Shown one piece after another: positions 1 to 12,690 of a DNA stretch of 64,000 nucleotides (position 1 is its first letter; every line of letters starts with the position of its first letter). Source of the DNA: Sciurus carolinensis (lineage: Eukaryota; Chordata; Mammalia; Rodentia; Sciuridae). The position numbers and the translations under genes are program-made. Location of the stretch: contig NC_062214.1 of NCBI RefSeq assembly GCF_902686445.1, positions 41,983,454-42,047,453 on the forward strand. The letters are read 5' to 3'. The notes under the pieces are model-generated. The model searched no databases and was not told where the DNA came from. It saw only the letters and a list, made by a program, of their open reading frames with translations.

Positions 1-976
1 TTTTGCAAAAGCATGAATCAGCAAATCATCACTTCATTTGAAAACAGGATTTGAGGTGTCAGACGTCATCAATACGGCATCCCAGATGGGCCTAGGCAAC
101 CCACTATCCTAAGGCACTCTGTGATGTACTGACTGATCGGCCATGCACAACCTCTCTGCTGGACTTTGCTCTGCGGTTCAAGAAACTTCAACCAGCTTGA
201 ACCTTTTCTCTATCTGTCTTTACAGTGCTTTCTAGGATGTTTTTAACTCTCCACTCAGTTGGCAGAGGGGAAAGTTTTAAGGGATTTCAAAATTTTTAAT
301 TAATTAGCTTTCTCTGCTTTTTTGTATTTTTTTAAACTAATAGAATTTTTTTTTTTTTTTTTGGTATACTCTACAGTTTGTAGGGCAAAAATTGAGTTAA
401 AAATACAGAGTTCCTCCACGTAAACCTCAACCCATCCCAATTTTCCCTATTTTTAATATCCTGAATGAGTGTGGTACATGTGTTATCCTTGATGAACCAA
501 TGTGGATGCATTATTATTAACCAAAGTCCAGAACTTACATTAGGTCTCACTTTTTGTGGTGTACATTCTGTGACTTCTGATAAATATATAGTGACATGAA
601 TCCACTATTACAGAGTCATACAGGCTTAGATTTATGGAATTATTACAAAAAGAGTTCCAGTATGCCTATGCGCAATTTTCCTTATTACAAACATCTTCCA
701 TTATTAAAGATTATTTGTCACAATTAATGAACAAATGTTGCTATTTTTTATCTAAATTCTACTCTGTATTCATATTTCTTTACTTTTTACCTAGTGTCCT
801 TTATCTTTTTTTTCAGGATGCCACGTTACACACAGTCTTCATGTGTCCTTTGGGTCCTCTTGGCTGACGGTTTCCAGGATTTTTTCTTGGTTTTGATCTT
901 GAAAATTTTTAGGCATTTTTTAAAGTATCCTTCTCTGGAGATTTTTCTGATGTAATTTTCATCATTAAACTAGACT

Positions 977-1193
977 AAGAGGGTATGGTGACAAATGCCT
1001 GTAATCCCAGGGCTTGGGAGGCTGAGGCAGGAGGATCTCGAGTTCAAAGCCAGCCTCAGCAAAAGTGAGGTGCTAAGCAACTCAGTGAGACCCTGTCTCT
1101 AAATAAAATACAAAATAGGGCTGGGGATGTGGCTCAGTGGCAGAGTGCCCCTGAGTTAAATCCCCAGTACCCCACACTACCCTCCCCACAAAA
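977..1193 (+). mobile_element. Dimeric B1-dID type SINE
   Basis: The left half is 7SL/B1-like, with cctgtaatcccag, then gaggctgaggcaggagg, then agttcaaagccagcctcagc. An A-rich linker follows near 1098-1118. The right half is ID-like, with ctggggatgtggctcagtgg and tccccagtacc. This dimer is typical of sciurid rodents. The six-base tagact occurs at 971-976 and 1194-1199 and may be what is left of the target duplication. The copy interrupts the L1 3' UTR relic. Confidence 0.9.
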
Positions 1194-1354
1194 TAGACTG
1201 ATATGTTTATTTTGGAGGAAAGCCACAAAGGCAGAGACAGTCTTACACTATCAAGCATAGATACTATCAATGTGATTTATCATTATTGATTTTACTTGAT
1301 CATCTGACTCAAGATGATAACTTTGTCAAGTACTTCCTCTGTAAACCTACCTGT

Positions 1355-1373
1355 TTGTTGTTGTTGTTGTTGT
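1355..1373. repeat. (TTG)n microsatellite
   Basis: A short run of about six TTG units lies inside the L1 3' UTR relic. It is a simple repeat with no sign of function. Confidence 0.8.
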
Positions 1374-2342
1374 TTTTTCTGCCTATCCATATTATACACT
1401 TCAGGAGAAAGTCAGTATCCACAGTCCACACTAAAGGAATGGGGAATGGTGCTCTAACTTATTAAGTTTGCACAAATTATACAGAATTCTTCTGCATAGG
1501 AAATTTGCTTATTCTCCTCCATTTGTTTATTCAATCATTTACTTACATCCATATGGATCAATGAGTAATTATTTTATCCCCAGTTCCTTTCCTTTTGCTT
1601 ATCTAAAACTTCATACACCTATAATGAGAAACACATTCACATTAGAAATATCAAGTTTTCAAATCCACAAGCATGGACTTTGATTTTTTTTATCATTGTT
1701 TTTCAATTTTCTGTATATGAATCTCATATAAATGTTGTTACATCAAGTGTTCCTTTTCTGGGGATGCTATTATGTATAGTATTATTTTTAAAAATTTTAA
1801 ATGCTGATTACTTGTTGTTGGTATGTAGGAGAGTAACTGATTTTTATGTATTACATTTTATTATCACTATTATTATATATATTATCCTGATATCCTGAAA
1901 CCTTGCTGCACTCATGTATTAGTTTCAAGAATTTTCTTTCATTGATTCTTCAAGGATTTTCAATATAGATAATCATGTCATTTATAAATCAAGTCAGTTT
2001 TATTTCTTGCTTCCCAATCTATGTTCCATTTGTTTCCATGATTTGCCTTATCACACCAGCTAGAATTTCCAGTATGAAGTTGAATAGGAACACCAAAAGA
2101 GGACATCCTCCCCTGCTCCTGATCTTAAAGGAAATGCATCCAGTGTCTCACTACTAACTATGATGTTAGCTATAAATTATTTTGTAGATGTTTGTGATCA
2201 AATTCAGTTCTTCTCTATTTCCAGTGGGTTTTTTTTTTTTGAGTTTTTAAAATGAATCAGATGCTTAATATACTCATATGATTTTTTTTCTTCTTTAGTC
2301 TATTGTAGTGCTAATTATACTGATAATTTTTTTTAATGTTGT

Positions 2343-2906
2343 TGTTATGGGCCAGGCTATATGGACAATGGCCAAACAGACTCCATTTTACTCTTGGACT
2401 CCATGTCATGTAAGAAATGCTTCTCCTCGGGGAAACACCCACCTCTGAACCCATCAACAGTTGCTTAGCATAGCATACTTGGCAACATAAAATGGCAATT
2501 CTTATACAATGTAAAATTGTTCTCTTTTGGGTTCCCATTTTTCTTGGGCAATGTACCCTGACGGTATAGAATGTTGATGTTAGTCTAGACGTAGGTAACC
2601 ATTCTTTAACTTGTACTCAACTAGGGTCATTTTGACCCATTTCCCCTTCTGCTTATGATTTTAGATCTCATGATGTTTGTTTCTGGTTTTGAATCATAGC
2701 AACAGTCACTTATGATTAAGGTACCGGCATGCTTTACTTGTGGTATAAAAGATTAGCTCTAACCCTTGGAGTGGGTCAGAGGATGCAGACTTGCAGCCTG
2801 CCCTCAGTCCCACCAGTTGATGAATCCGGACCACCAGCTGGTGAATAAATGTTCCATCTCCTGCTTCAAGATTGACTTGATAATTTATTGCAATCTGACC
2901 ATAACA
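2343..2906 (+). mobile_element. Solo LTR of an endogenous retrovirus
   Basis: The 564-base segment begins TGTTATGG and ends CCATAACA, a perfect eight-base terminal inversion with the TG...CA ends of a retroviral LTR. A TATA-like box, ggtataaaag, lies at about 2741-2750 and an AATAAA signal near 2844, both in the right order for plus-strand transcription. On either side the antisense L1 text continues, so the LTR landed inside that L1. No clear target duplication remains and no internal viral genes are present. The class is uncertain (ERV class I or II style). Confidence 0.75.
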
Positions 2907-3418
2907 TCATACCAGCCTTGCATACCTGCAATAAATCCCACTTAGTCATGGTCTGTAATTCTTTTTACACCTCATTGGATTTAATTTGCTAATGTTTTAT
3001 TGAAGTTTCTGTTGATATACATGAGAAATGCTTGTCTGTAGTTTTATTTTCTTGTGATGTCAATCCAGTTTTGGTATTGAGTGGTAACAGCCTCCTAGAA
3101 TGAGGTAGGAAGTTTTCCTTTTGCTTCCATTTTCTGAATGATGATGTGAAGAAAATGGATATTATTTCTTCTTTAAATATTTGGCAGGATTTGTGAGAGA
3201 AATTTCTGGGTCTAATAATTGCCTTTTTGAGGTTTTCTGGGTCAAGTAATTTATTTAATAGATATAGAGCTACTTAAGTTATCTGTGTCTCCTTATGTGA
3301 GTTCAGTAGGCGGTGTCTTTCAAGGAATTGGTCCATTATGTAAATTATCAATTTTGTGGTTACAGTGTTGCTTGTATTATTCTTTACTTATTTATTTTAA
3401 TTTATTCTTGTTTATTTA

Positions 3419-3610
3419 ATTTTGGAGTACTGGACATTGAACCCAGGTGCACTTTCCACTGAGTTACATTCCTAATCCCTTTTTTAAATTATTTTTTATT
3501 TCAAGATATGATCTTGCTAAGTTTCTAAGGTTGGCCTCAAACCTGCAATCCTCCTGCCTCAGCCTCCTGAGTTGCTGGGATTTCAGGTGTGCACCACTAT
3601 ATCCAACTGT
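3419..3610 (-). mobile_element. Dimeric B1-dID SINE, antisense
   Basis: On the plus strand the ID-like half comes first (gaacccaggtgcactttccac) and the B1-like half second (cctcctgcctcagcctcctg ... ctgggatttcaggtgtgcac). This is the reverse of the copy at 977. It lies within the antisense L1 body. Confidence 0.85.
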
Positions 3611-3916
3611 GGAATTACTTTACTATCCTTTTAAATGTCCATCTTTTATTTCTGATTTTGGAAACGTTTTGTCTTCTTTATTCTTGGTTTTCCTTGCTGG
3701 AGGTTTATCAATTTATCGATCTGTCCAAGACAACAGCTATTGATTTTCTTATTTTCAAATGCATCAACTTCTTCGCTAATTTTCTTTTTATTCTTTTGCT
3801 TTAGGCCTTAATGTCTTTTCGGTTCCCTTGGGTTGAATCTTTACAGATCTTCCTTATTTCGTCATATATGTATTTAACACTCTGAAACTCTAAAGCACTG
3901 CTTTCAGTACATCCAT

Positions 3917-4033
3917 TTTTTTTTTCTTTGCTTGGGGCCTCACTAAGTTGCGGAGACTGACTTTGAACTCTCAATCCTCCTACCTCAGCCTCCTGAGCTG
4001 CTGGGATTCAGGTGTGCACCATCATGCCTGGCC
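3917..4033 (-). mobile_element. B1-like left monomer of the SINE, antisense
   Basis: A T-run near 3917-3925 leads into ggggcctcactaagttgc and then cctcagcctcctgagctgct and caccatcatgcctggcc. Only the 7SL-derived half is present and the ID-like half is missing, so this is either a monomer or a truncated dimer. It is inserted in the antisense L1. Confidence 0.8.
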
Positions 4034-6459
4034 CACAGACTTCGAAGTTGTTTTCATTTTTATTTAGTTCAAAATACATTTATGTATATTTCTCTTGATT
4101 TTTTGATTCATTGTGTGTTATGTAGATGTTGCATAGTCTTCAAATATTTGATGATTTTCCAAGTATATTTCTATTATTGACTTCTAATTTAATTTCATAC
4201 AGTGTCGGAAAACATTGTATGGCCTCTAGTCTTTTGAATTCCTTAAGGTATGTTTTATGCCTTTGAATGCTGTCTATGTTCAAGGGAATGATTCATGTGG
4301 GCTTGAGAAGAATGTGTTATTCTGTTACTGTTGGATGCAAGATTCTATACATTTTAATTAAATCAAGTTGATTAGTTGTGCTATTCAAGTAACCTATCTT
4401 TAGTGATTTTCTATCTGCTAATATTTAGTTACTGACAGGGTTAAATTATCCAGGAATAGCAGTAGGTTGTTTGTTCCTCACTTGGCTATGTCTGGTGGTA
4501 ACAGCCTTTGGTACTCTGTTGCTGTTCTATATTCCTTCAGGACTGCCTTGTCATCCTGGAGAATCCACCCACTTAACATCATGTGACTCCACTCCTGACA
4601 AGGTTCCTTGTTCTGAAGGCTGCTTTGTCTAAAATTAATGCAATAGCTACTCCAGTTTTCTTTTGATTAGTTTTAACAGTCTATTATCTTTCTCTAGTTC
4701 TTTCATTGTAATTTGTTAGACTTTATACTTAAGGTGGGTTTTGTGTAAATAACATCTTGGGGTCTTTATCTGATAATCTCTGTCTTTTGGTTGGTGTATT
4801 TAGGTGACTTGTTTAAGGGGATTATTGATCTGTTGGTTTTAACATCAGCCATGTTTATAACTCTTCTTTTTCCTATAGTTTAAATGTATATTTGTATCGT
4901 TTCCTTTTATTTCTTCTCTTAGTGCATCAATTATATTTCTTTTTTAAGAAAATGCCATTGCCTTAAAGCTTACAATATACATTTTTAGGTAATATAAACC
5001 TACCTTTAAATAATACTATGCTGCTTTGCATGTACTGCTGGTACCTTATAAAAATAGTTCCTCCTTCCCAAACCTTACAGCATTGCTGTATTTACTTCAC
5101 TTATTCATATGCTATAGTACCAACACATTCTTACCATTACCACATTAGCAAACAGTTTCTTCTAGATCAGCTATCTACATCTCTCTAATATTCTGATCCA
5201 CATCATTTCCTTCTCCCTGAAGAACTTCTTTTAACATTTTTGTCAACACAGGTCTGCTAAGGATGAATTCCATAGTATTTATTTGTCTAAGAAATTTTTT
5301 CTCTCTCCTTCATTTTGAAAGAATATTTTGCTAAATATATAACTCCAGGCTGATGAGGTTTTAAATCAATAATCAAAATTTAAATATTTCATAACATAGG
5401 CTCTTCTTACCTACATGGTTTCTGCTGGGAAATCTGGTATAATTCTTACACTTATTTTCCTACAAGTAATACTTTTCTCTTACTTTTTTCAGGATTCCTT
5501 TCTTGGTCTTAATTTTCTTGCATTTTGAATACGAGGCACCTAGGTATGGGTTGTTTTTTATTGTTGTTGTTTTGGTTTTGTGGATCTATTCTGCTTGATA
5601 TCTTAGTTTCTTAGATCTGTGTATTGGTGTCTGTTATTAAATTTGGAAAACTCTCAGCTATCATTACTCATTTGAATCATTCTCCAGCTCCACTGTCTCC
5701 TTCTCTTCTAATATTTCAATTACACACATGTTTTGAAATTGCCCTATAGCTCTTGAATTTTTTGTTCTGTTTTTAATCATTCTTTTTTCTCCTTGCATTT
5801 CAGTTTGGGGCATCCATATGGACCTAATTTCAACTGGTTCTTTCCTCAGCATTGTTGAGTGTACTCATGAGTTCATGAAAGGCATTCTTCATTCATTTAC
5901 AGTGATTTTATTTCCAGAATTTTCCTTCAGTTCTTTTTTCAGATTTCTGTTTCTCTGATTTTATTATTAATTTGTTCTTACATCCTTGTGTGGTTTTCCC
6001 ATTAGGTCCCTCTACATATTAATCATAGCCATGTTAAATTCTCTATCCTATCTTTTCAGGCAGAGAGTCTGGATGAGTCTGTATCCAAAGCTTGGTTTTT
6101 CTCATCAGGCTGTGTTTCCTTTCTTTCTGGAATCCCTCATAAGTTTTTTATTGAATGATGAACATGTTTTATGGGGCAAGAGGTTGCGGTAGGGTCCCAC
6201 AAAGAATACAATTGTACCCTAAAGTCTATGGCTCCCAGGAATTTATCCTTGTCATGCTAGTGCACATTAAGACTCCAAAAATTCATCAAAATCACTATTT
6301 AAATCTTATTTAAATTTTTCTTTTAAATTTAATTAAAATTTAACCAGTTTATGATGCACAGTTTCTGTTCTAGGTAAGCAAATTTCAGCTGTGACTTTTA
6401 GCATTCATCTTTCTCTCCAGATTTTGAGGTGGCAAATCTGTCCTGAAAGTTCAGTTCTA

Positions 6460-9190
6460 TCATGAATCCAAAAAAAGTCACTGATTTTCAGATTGCCCAG
6501 AGTTTTCATGTTATAAGAATGGGAGTGGGAACTTCCAAAGTTTTTAATGTCACAGGTTTTAGGTTCTACAGGCAAAATCAATCCTGTTCTTTCTGCAAGA
6601 ACTATATTAAAATTGCTGCATGTTTTTTAAAAACACAGTTTTATTAACAGCATGAATATATGAATTTACAATACCAACCAAAAAAGTGAAATTAACCACC
6701 AAACTGTGTTATCTCTGTTCAGTGAAACATATATTATTCAAATATATATTAGAAATGTTATAAGAAAATCATGATTTTTATAAAAACCTTTGAGTATGTA
6801 TATAGTTTAAAGAGGACCCAGGAAGAACATTCTTCAAAAAAAAGTCTTATTACTGATTGGAATTTCACTTGAAGAAAACCACAGGAACCGTATAAATTAA
6901 ATGATATACTCTGTATATGTACATGATAAGAGATACTGGAAATCTTCTGTGAGCAAACCATGAACATCTTGTTGACTTAACTTCCCAGGACTTTAAGATT
7001 GAAGAATTGAAAATAGTCTTTTATATTCTTTTCTACTTTTAGTTTTGGGCTGCCACAGAGGAGAAAGTGTCATGAGTAAAGAAACAAAAAAATTAAATCC
7101 CTGTTACCTCAGCAGAAATAGAAATCCAGAGAGCGGAAGGTAGTCTGTGGGAATAGACATGGGGAAAGACACTCCATGTTTTGTAGGCCGTGTATAAAGC
7201 CCACATCAGCTCACCTGTGTTCTGTGGGCATCCTTCCTTGGCCTTCCACCTATCACAGTCCTCCTGATTTATCTGGTTACACCACGGGGCATGTGATATT
7301 TCTCAAGTAATGATTTCTAGAATGCAGCAATTTTAGATGTAGGTAAGACTTAGGGGAAAAAAAAAAAAAAAGCTAAAGCTTTGTAGGAATTACAGGACCT
7401 GCCCAAGCTCATATGACACAATCAAACAGAGATCTCACACCGTTTATCCTTGCTGCCGTATTTCTCTTGTAACACCAAGCCAACCATCAGATCACAACAC
7501 GAGTATCTCCTACAAAGACTTGCTGAGCCTCTGGTTTTATTTTATTGGCGAAATGAGAGGTCGAGGGAAGCTGGAGTCACTTCTCATTTCAGCATGTTCT
7601 CTTTAGCTAAGCTGTCCTTTGAGTCACGTGTTGTTTTTCCTTTGGGCCTTTAATTGCTGTTGCACTACACATAAAAATAATCCAAGTTCTTAACATGTGT
7701 ATTTGCAGCAAGAACACTTGATTATATCTCTCTTCATCAGTTATGTCTGCAAAGGCCACAGCTCTGTGCTCTGGGGGCTTTTCTTCAGTGTGTAGGGCGT
7801 CAGCTTCTCCCTTGATAAGGGACCAGGTGTTAACCTTCTGCTTATATAATAAGCTCCCTTTCTTCTGCAGATAAGATGAACTCTTGATCTCTGTGGCAAG
7901 GCTGTGACCATGCTAACTGCCCCTCAGATGGAGTCAGAGAAAGGCAACCTCCGTATAATGATACTCCCAGGTTCCTGGCTGAGCCCCTGTCCCATAGCTC
8001 CAATTTAGGGGCTGGCTGCCCTTGTTTATTGCATCTTTCTCCTTATGGGTTTGATTCTGTCCAGCTTTTATCCTGGAACTGTTTGCTCTCTGCATCCAAT
8101 CCTCTCTCCAACTCAGTCAATATTTGTTTTCTGCATCATTACCACTCTTCCCTTGCTAGGTATTAACCTCGATTTTATATTTCTTGCTCACTTTCATTCC
8201 CTTTTAATTCTCCCACTGTTAAATTTCTTTCAGCACTTTGTAATCAGAATTACCATTTATTTCTCCCAGGGTCCCTTGAGCTGGCCCCTGACTCTGGATC
8301 CTCCTTGCTTCCTGTGAACAATGCCTGGGCACACCCAGGTGCTGCCTTCTAGCACACAATTCGGAATTCTTTAACACATGTCATATTTTTCTTTTTGGTA
8401 GATGCTTTCTAGTGAATTTTGTCTATTGGTGAAAATAAAGTCCACCTGGAAAACAACAGGAAAAGGAGATGAGGATGTTACTCAGCAACATATACCTTCT
8501 AATCCATCAGCTCAAAAGAAAACCTTTTCTTCTCTGGCAATGGTCAGATGATGCATTTGGAAACAATGTCTTAAGAACTTTCCTGCCTCTGACATCAATA
8601 AGAAATGACTCAGACTTCATGTCTGCTGCTCCCTCTGCCTAGAAAGCTCCAGATTCTACTCCTGGCCTCACTAATTCCTGCTTAGAGTTCAGGTCATGAA
8701 GGAGTATCACTTCTTGGGAGAAACATGTTTCAGCCCTGCAATCTAAATTATATACTTCTATTTGATCCTCAGGAATGAAACCTATGATCAAGAGGAAGAA
8801 TGAGAGGAAGTTCATCAGTTTCCAACCTGCTCCCACACCACTGACCCAGGGCCAGGTGAAGGGTGACACAGAGGGAGAGAAGGAGAGAACCAAAGTTGGA
8901 AACTGCTTTGGCAGCAGTGGTAGAAGAGAGAATCAGACAGAACTTAGCTGGTACAGAAACTGCGTAGTGGGCTGATGAGTGAGAAATACCCACTTCTCTT
9001 AGCCAGTGAAGGGAGAGCTACGGTGGGAAGGCATTTTGTGAAGGGTCACATTTATGCTTACAGATTTTGGAAAGATAAATTCCTGCATCTTCATTTTCTT
9101 GTATTGTCATGGAGGAACACCTGTGAAGCAAGATATATATATCTATCTTGCAATACCCAGCCAACCATCAGATCACAACACCCAGTATTC
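6460..9190. other. Mostly unique intergenic DNA
   Basis: I recognise no gene here. The stretch has an A-run at about 7359-7371 and a likely L2 scrap at 8620-8735. A block at 7466-7505 recurs in diverged form at 9147-9187 (see findings). Open frames are short and lack codon structure. The remainder, including 7700-8320, shows no repeat I can name. Confidence 0.5.
8620..8735 (+). mobile_element. Probable L2 3' fragment
   Basis: The phrase ctccctctgcctagaaagct followed by sequence resembling cctactcatccttcaggtc matches the conserved part of mammalian L2 LINEs. It is short and diverged, so the call rests on a few motif words. Confidence 0.45.
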
Positions 9191-9194
9191 CCTA

Positions 9195-10752
9195 AATTAT
9201 TACATGAAATTGAGAGTGAGGAATGCTTCCAGGTTCATTCTGTGAAGTCAGTCAGTACCACCCTGATTCCCAAACTGCATAAAGACAAATCAAGAAAACT
9301 AAAGACCAATATCCTTGATGAACATAGATGCAAAAATTCTTTTTTTTTTTTTTTTTTTTGCTACTGAGGATTGAACCTAGGGGTGCTTAATCACTGAGCC
9401 TATACCCCAGTCCTTTTTTGTATTTTATTTAGAGACAGGGTCTCCCTAAGTTCCTTAGGGTCTTGCTGCAATCCTCCTGCCTCAGCCTCCCAGGTCACTG
9501 GGATTACAGGCAGGTGCCATAGCAGCCTACTGCAAAAATTCTTACTAAAATGCTAGGAAATAGAATGCAACAACACATTAAAAAGATCAGCTACTACAAT
9601 CGAATTGGTTTCATTTCAGGGATGTAAAGATGGTTCAACACACACAAATCAATAAATATAATAGATTGAACAAATAGAACCAAGGACAAAACCCACATGA
9701 TTATCTTCCTATAAAAAAAATCCTTTGACAAAATATAATACCCCTTTGTGATAAAAATCCTGAAGAAATTAGCAATATAGAGAACTTATCTCAACATAAT
9801 ATAAGCTATATAGGACAATCTCAAAGCCAAAATTATACTGAATGGGGAAAAATCTGAAAACATTTAAGCATTTTCTCTAAAATCAGGAACAAGATAACAA
9901 TGTCTACCACTCCTATTCAATATAGTACTTGACATCTTAACCACAGCAATTAGGCAAGATAAAGAAATAAAAGAAATACAAAAGGGGAAAGGGGAAAGTC
10001 AAATTATCCCTGTTTTTAGAGGATATGATCCTATACTTAGAAGATCCTACAAGTTCCACCAGAAGACTTCTAGAGCTGATAAACAAATTCAGGAGTAGCA
10101 GGATACAAAACCAACATATAAAAATAAATAACTTCTCTACCAAGAACGAATCCACTGAGAAAAAATCGAGAAAACAATTCCATTTATGGTATCTTTTTTA
10201 AAAAATAAAATGAAATACCTAGGAATGAATCAAACCAAGGAGGTGAAAACCCTCTATGAGGAAAATTATAGAAAATTTAAAAAGAAATTGAAGAAGATAT
10301 TAGAAGATGGAAAGGCATCCTATGCTCATGGATAGGTGGAATTAATATTGTGGAAATGGCCATATCGTCAATGACGATCTATAGATTCAATGCAATCCCT
10401 ATCAAAATATCAATGAAATCCTTCACAGGACTAGAAAAAAGCAATCCTGAAATTCATGTGGAAGAACAAAAGACACAAAATACCCAAAGCAATCCTGAGT
10501 AAAATGGATAAAACTAGAGGCATCACAATACCTGATTTTAAATTATACCACAGAGCCAGAGTAAGAAAAACAGCATGATACTTGCATAAAAACAGACATG
10601 TAGATCAATGGAATAGATAGAAGACAGAGAGAGGGTGGGGGTTCATCAGAAAACTAAAAGTAGAACTACCATGTGGTCCAGTAAATAAATACCACTCCTT
10701 GGTATTTATTACATTAAAGTCAGCATGCTTAAAAGATATCTGCATTCCCATG
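9195..10752 (+). mobile_element. Plus-strand L1 ORF2 relic, left half of the outer host element
   Basis: This is ORF2 from the RT region onward: a segment like ccctgattcccaaactgca near 9262, the region aatgaacatagatgcaaaaattct, the RT core at 9550-10200 and C-terminal parts to about 10752. Stops and frameshifts are frequent. A SINE interrupts it at 9342-9530. At 10752 the text stops inside ORF2 and a minus-strand L1 3' end begins. The missing continuation, the ORF2 end and 3' UTR, reappears at 20823-21460, so this is the outermost layer of a nested stack. Confidence 0.8.
9342..9530 (-). mobile_element. Dimeric SINE with 13-base target duplication
   Basis: A long T-run opens the element on the plus strand. 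The ID-like half (gaacctaggggtgcttaatc) and the B1-like half (cctcctgcctcagcctccca) follow. The word tgcaaaaattctt occurs at 9329-9341 and 9531-9543, an exact 13-base target-site duplication in the L1 host. The perfect duplication and long tail indicate a fairly recent insertion. Confidence 0.92.
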
Positions 10753-12077
10753 TTGTTATTAGTGCATTATAATTATACATAATAGTGGAGTTCATTGTGA
10801 CATAATTGCACATGCAGGGAATATAATTGGATCCATTTCAGTCCCTAGTACTTCCTCCCTCTCCATCCTCTACTCTACCAGTATTTTTTTTTTTTTTTTC
10901 GTGGCGTAGGGGACTAATCCCAGGGCCTTGTGCATTGAGGCAGGCACGCTACCAACTGAGCTATATCCCCAACCCTACTAGTACTCCTTCTGTTTATTTA
11001 TTGTTTTATGTTGGTGCTTTATAGATATACATTAAGGTAGAATTCACTGTGGTTTGTTCATATAGGTAATAGATAATTTGGTAGATTTCATTTCTCAGTT
11101 CCTCCTATACCTGTCCCTCCTACCTCCTCCTCAGCATGCCATCTCTACTCCACTGATCTCCCTTTTTATTTTCATGTGGTTCCCACCCACTGCCACCTTA
11201 GTTGCAAATGCCAAAATTTCATTCCTCTTTATGGCTGAGTAAAACTATCACATTTTCTCTATCATTCTCCTGTTGAAGGGCACCTAGGTTGGTTCCATAG
11301 CTTAGCTATTGTGAATTGAGCTGCTATAAACATTGATGTGGCTGTGTCACTGTAGTATGCTGATTTTAAATTCTTTGGATATATGCCTAAGAATGGGATA
11401 CTGGAGTCAAATAGTGATCAGTTTCTAATCTTTTGAGGAATCTCCATACTACTTTTCAAAGTGATTGTACTAATTTGCAGTCCCAGCAACAATGTATGAG
11501 TTTATCAATTTCCTACATCCTCACCAGCATTTATTATATGTTTTCTTGATGATTGCCATTCTCATTGGAATGAGATGAAGTCTCAATATGGTTTTGATTT
11601 GCATTTCTCTAATTGCTATGGATGATTTACAGTTTTTCATATATTTGACAATCATTCGTATTTCTTCTTTTGAGAAATGTCTGTTTAGTTCTTTTTCCAG
11701 TTTATTGATTGGCTTATTTGTGGGGTTTTGTTTTTGATGTTGAGGTAGTTTTAGTTCTTTATACTTCCTGGATATTAACTCCTTGTTGGAGGAGGAGATG
11801 GAAAAGATTTTTCTCCCATTCTACAGGCTCTTTCTTCATGGTTTTGTTTCCTTTGCAGAGCAGAAACTTTTTAATTTGATGCAGCCCACTTGTTAATTCT
11901 TGGTTTTATTTCTTGAGCTTTAAGCATTTGCTAAGGAAGTCAATGCCTGTGCCAATATGTTGGAGTGTTGACCTTATGTTTTCTTCCAACAATTGTTTCT
12001 GCTCTAATTCCTAACTCTTTGACCCACTTTGAGTTGATTTTTGGGGGAAGGGAGAGATAGGAATCTAGTTCACTCTT
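10753..12077 (-). mobile_element. Minus-strand L1 relic (layer 2), 3' portion
   Basis: The segment starts with the complement of the L1 3' end (ttattagtgcattataatta). It runs through 3' UTR to about 11240 and then into antisense ORF2 C-terminus. It breaks at 12077 in the phrase tctagttcactctt. The same L1 text resumes at 20525-20822 after a complete later L1. It contains an ID element at 10884-10974. All frames are broken. Confidence 0.8.
10884..10974 (-). mobile_element. ID SINE, antisense
   Basis: A T-run at about 10884-10899 is followed by the reverse of an ID element: gggccttgtgcattgagg, then ctaccaactgagctatatcc. Read on the minus strand it has the A-box region of the tRNA-derived promoter. 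The flanks ctaccagta (10875-10883) and ctactagta (10975-10983) differ at one base and look like an eroded target duplication. Confidence 0.85.
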
Positions 12078-12690
12078 TCTTTTTAATATTTTTTACTTGT
12101 TCTTATTCGTTAAACACGAGAGTCAAATATATTTGACACATAATACACATGTAGAGTATAACTTCCCATTCTTCTCATTGTACACAATGTAGAATTACAC
12201 TGGTCGGGTTATCATATATGCACATAAGATAGTAATGTCTGATTCCTTCTGTTATCTTTCCTATTCCTATTGCCCCTCCCTTCCCTACATGCCTCTGTGT
12301 CTAATCCACAGTACTTCTAATCTTCCCTATCCTCCCCCTTCTTATTAGCACCCAAATGTCAGAGAAAACATTCACCTTTTGATTATTTGGGATTGGCTTA
12401 TTTCACATAGCATGATAGTATCCAGTCTCCAGATCCATCCATCATTCTTCTTTATGGATGACTAATATTCCATTGTGTATATATAACACATTTTCTTTAT
12501 GCTTTATGTTCAAGGGCACCACCATCTTTCCAGAAAATGCCAAATTTTCATTCCTCTTTATGACTGAGTAAAATTATCACATTTTCTTTATCCATTTATC
12601 TGTTGAAGGACACCTAGGTTGGTTCCATAGTTTAGCTATTGTGAATTGAGCTGCTATAAACATTGCTGTGGCTGTTTTACTGTCGTACAT

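Larger units (their letters stand above)
345..1689 (-). mobile_element. Ancient L1 3' UTR relic, antisense
   Basis: The stretch opens with a T-run at about 345-362, as expected for the poly(A) end of an antisense L1. It then follows mammalian L1M 3' UTR sequence: a segment near 480-600 around the phrase gatgaaccaatgtgg, and a segment near 815-960 and 1196-1640 that fits another part of L1M 3' UTR. A SINE splits it at 977-1193. At about 1640-1690 it passes into antisense ORF2 of the reverse-transcriptase region, so the ORF2 C-terminus is missing. That means either an internal deletion or two adjacent fragments. No ORF of interest remains. The L1M assignment is by recognition; the subfamily is not determined. 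Confidence 0.7.
1690..6240 (-). mobile_element. Ancient L1M body (ORF2, ORF1, 5' UTR), antisense
   Basis: Read on the minus strand, this is a decayed L1 running from the reverse-transcriptase region (about 1870-3350, with the catalytic-box region near 1975) through the upstream ORF2 part (about 3600-4900) to ORF1 and 5' UTR-like sequence (about 5200-6200). Every frame carries many stops and CpG sites are scarce, so the copy is old. It is interrupted by a solo LTR at 2343-2906 and SINEs at 3419-3610 and 3917-4033. The right boundary is soft, because 6200-6450 may be further 5' UTR. Subfamily is not assigned. Confidence 0.75.

Noticed and set aside
8975..9367. A 130-codon plus-strand open frame
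   Set aside because: Its second half is decayed L1 ORF2 text and it ends in the T-run of a SINE. The first half has no recognisable domain.
10884..10974. A functional tRNA gene
   Set aside because: The tRNA-like promoter words belong to an ID SINE with a poly(A) tail. The same holds for the other ID copies.
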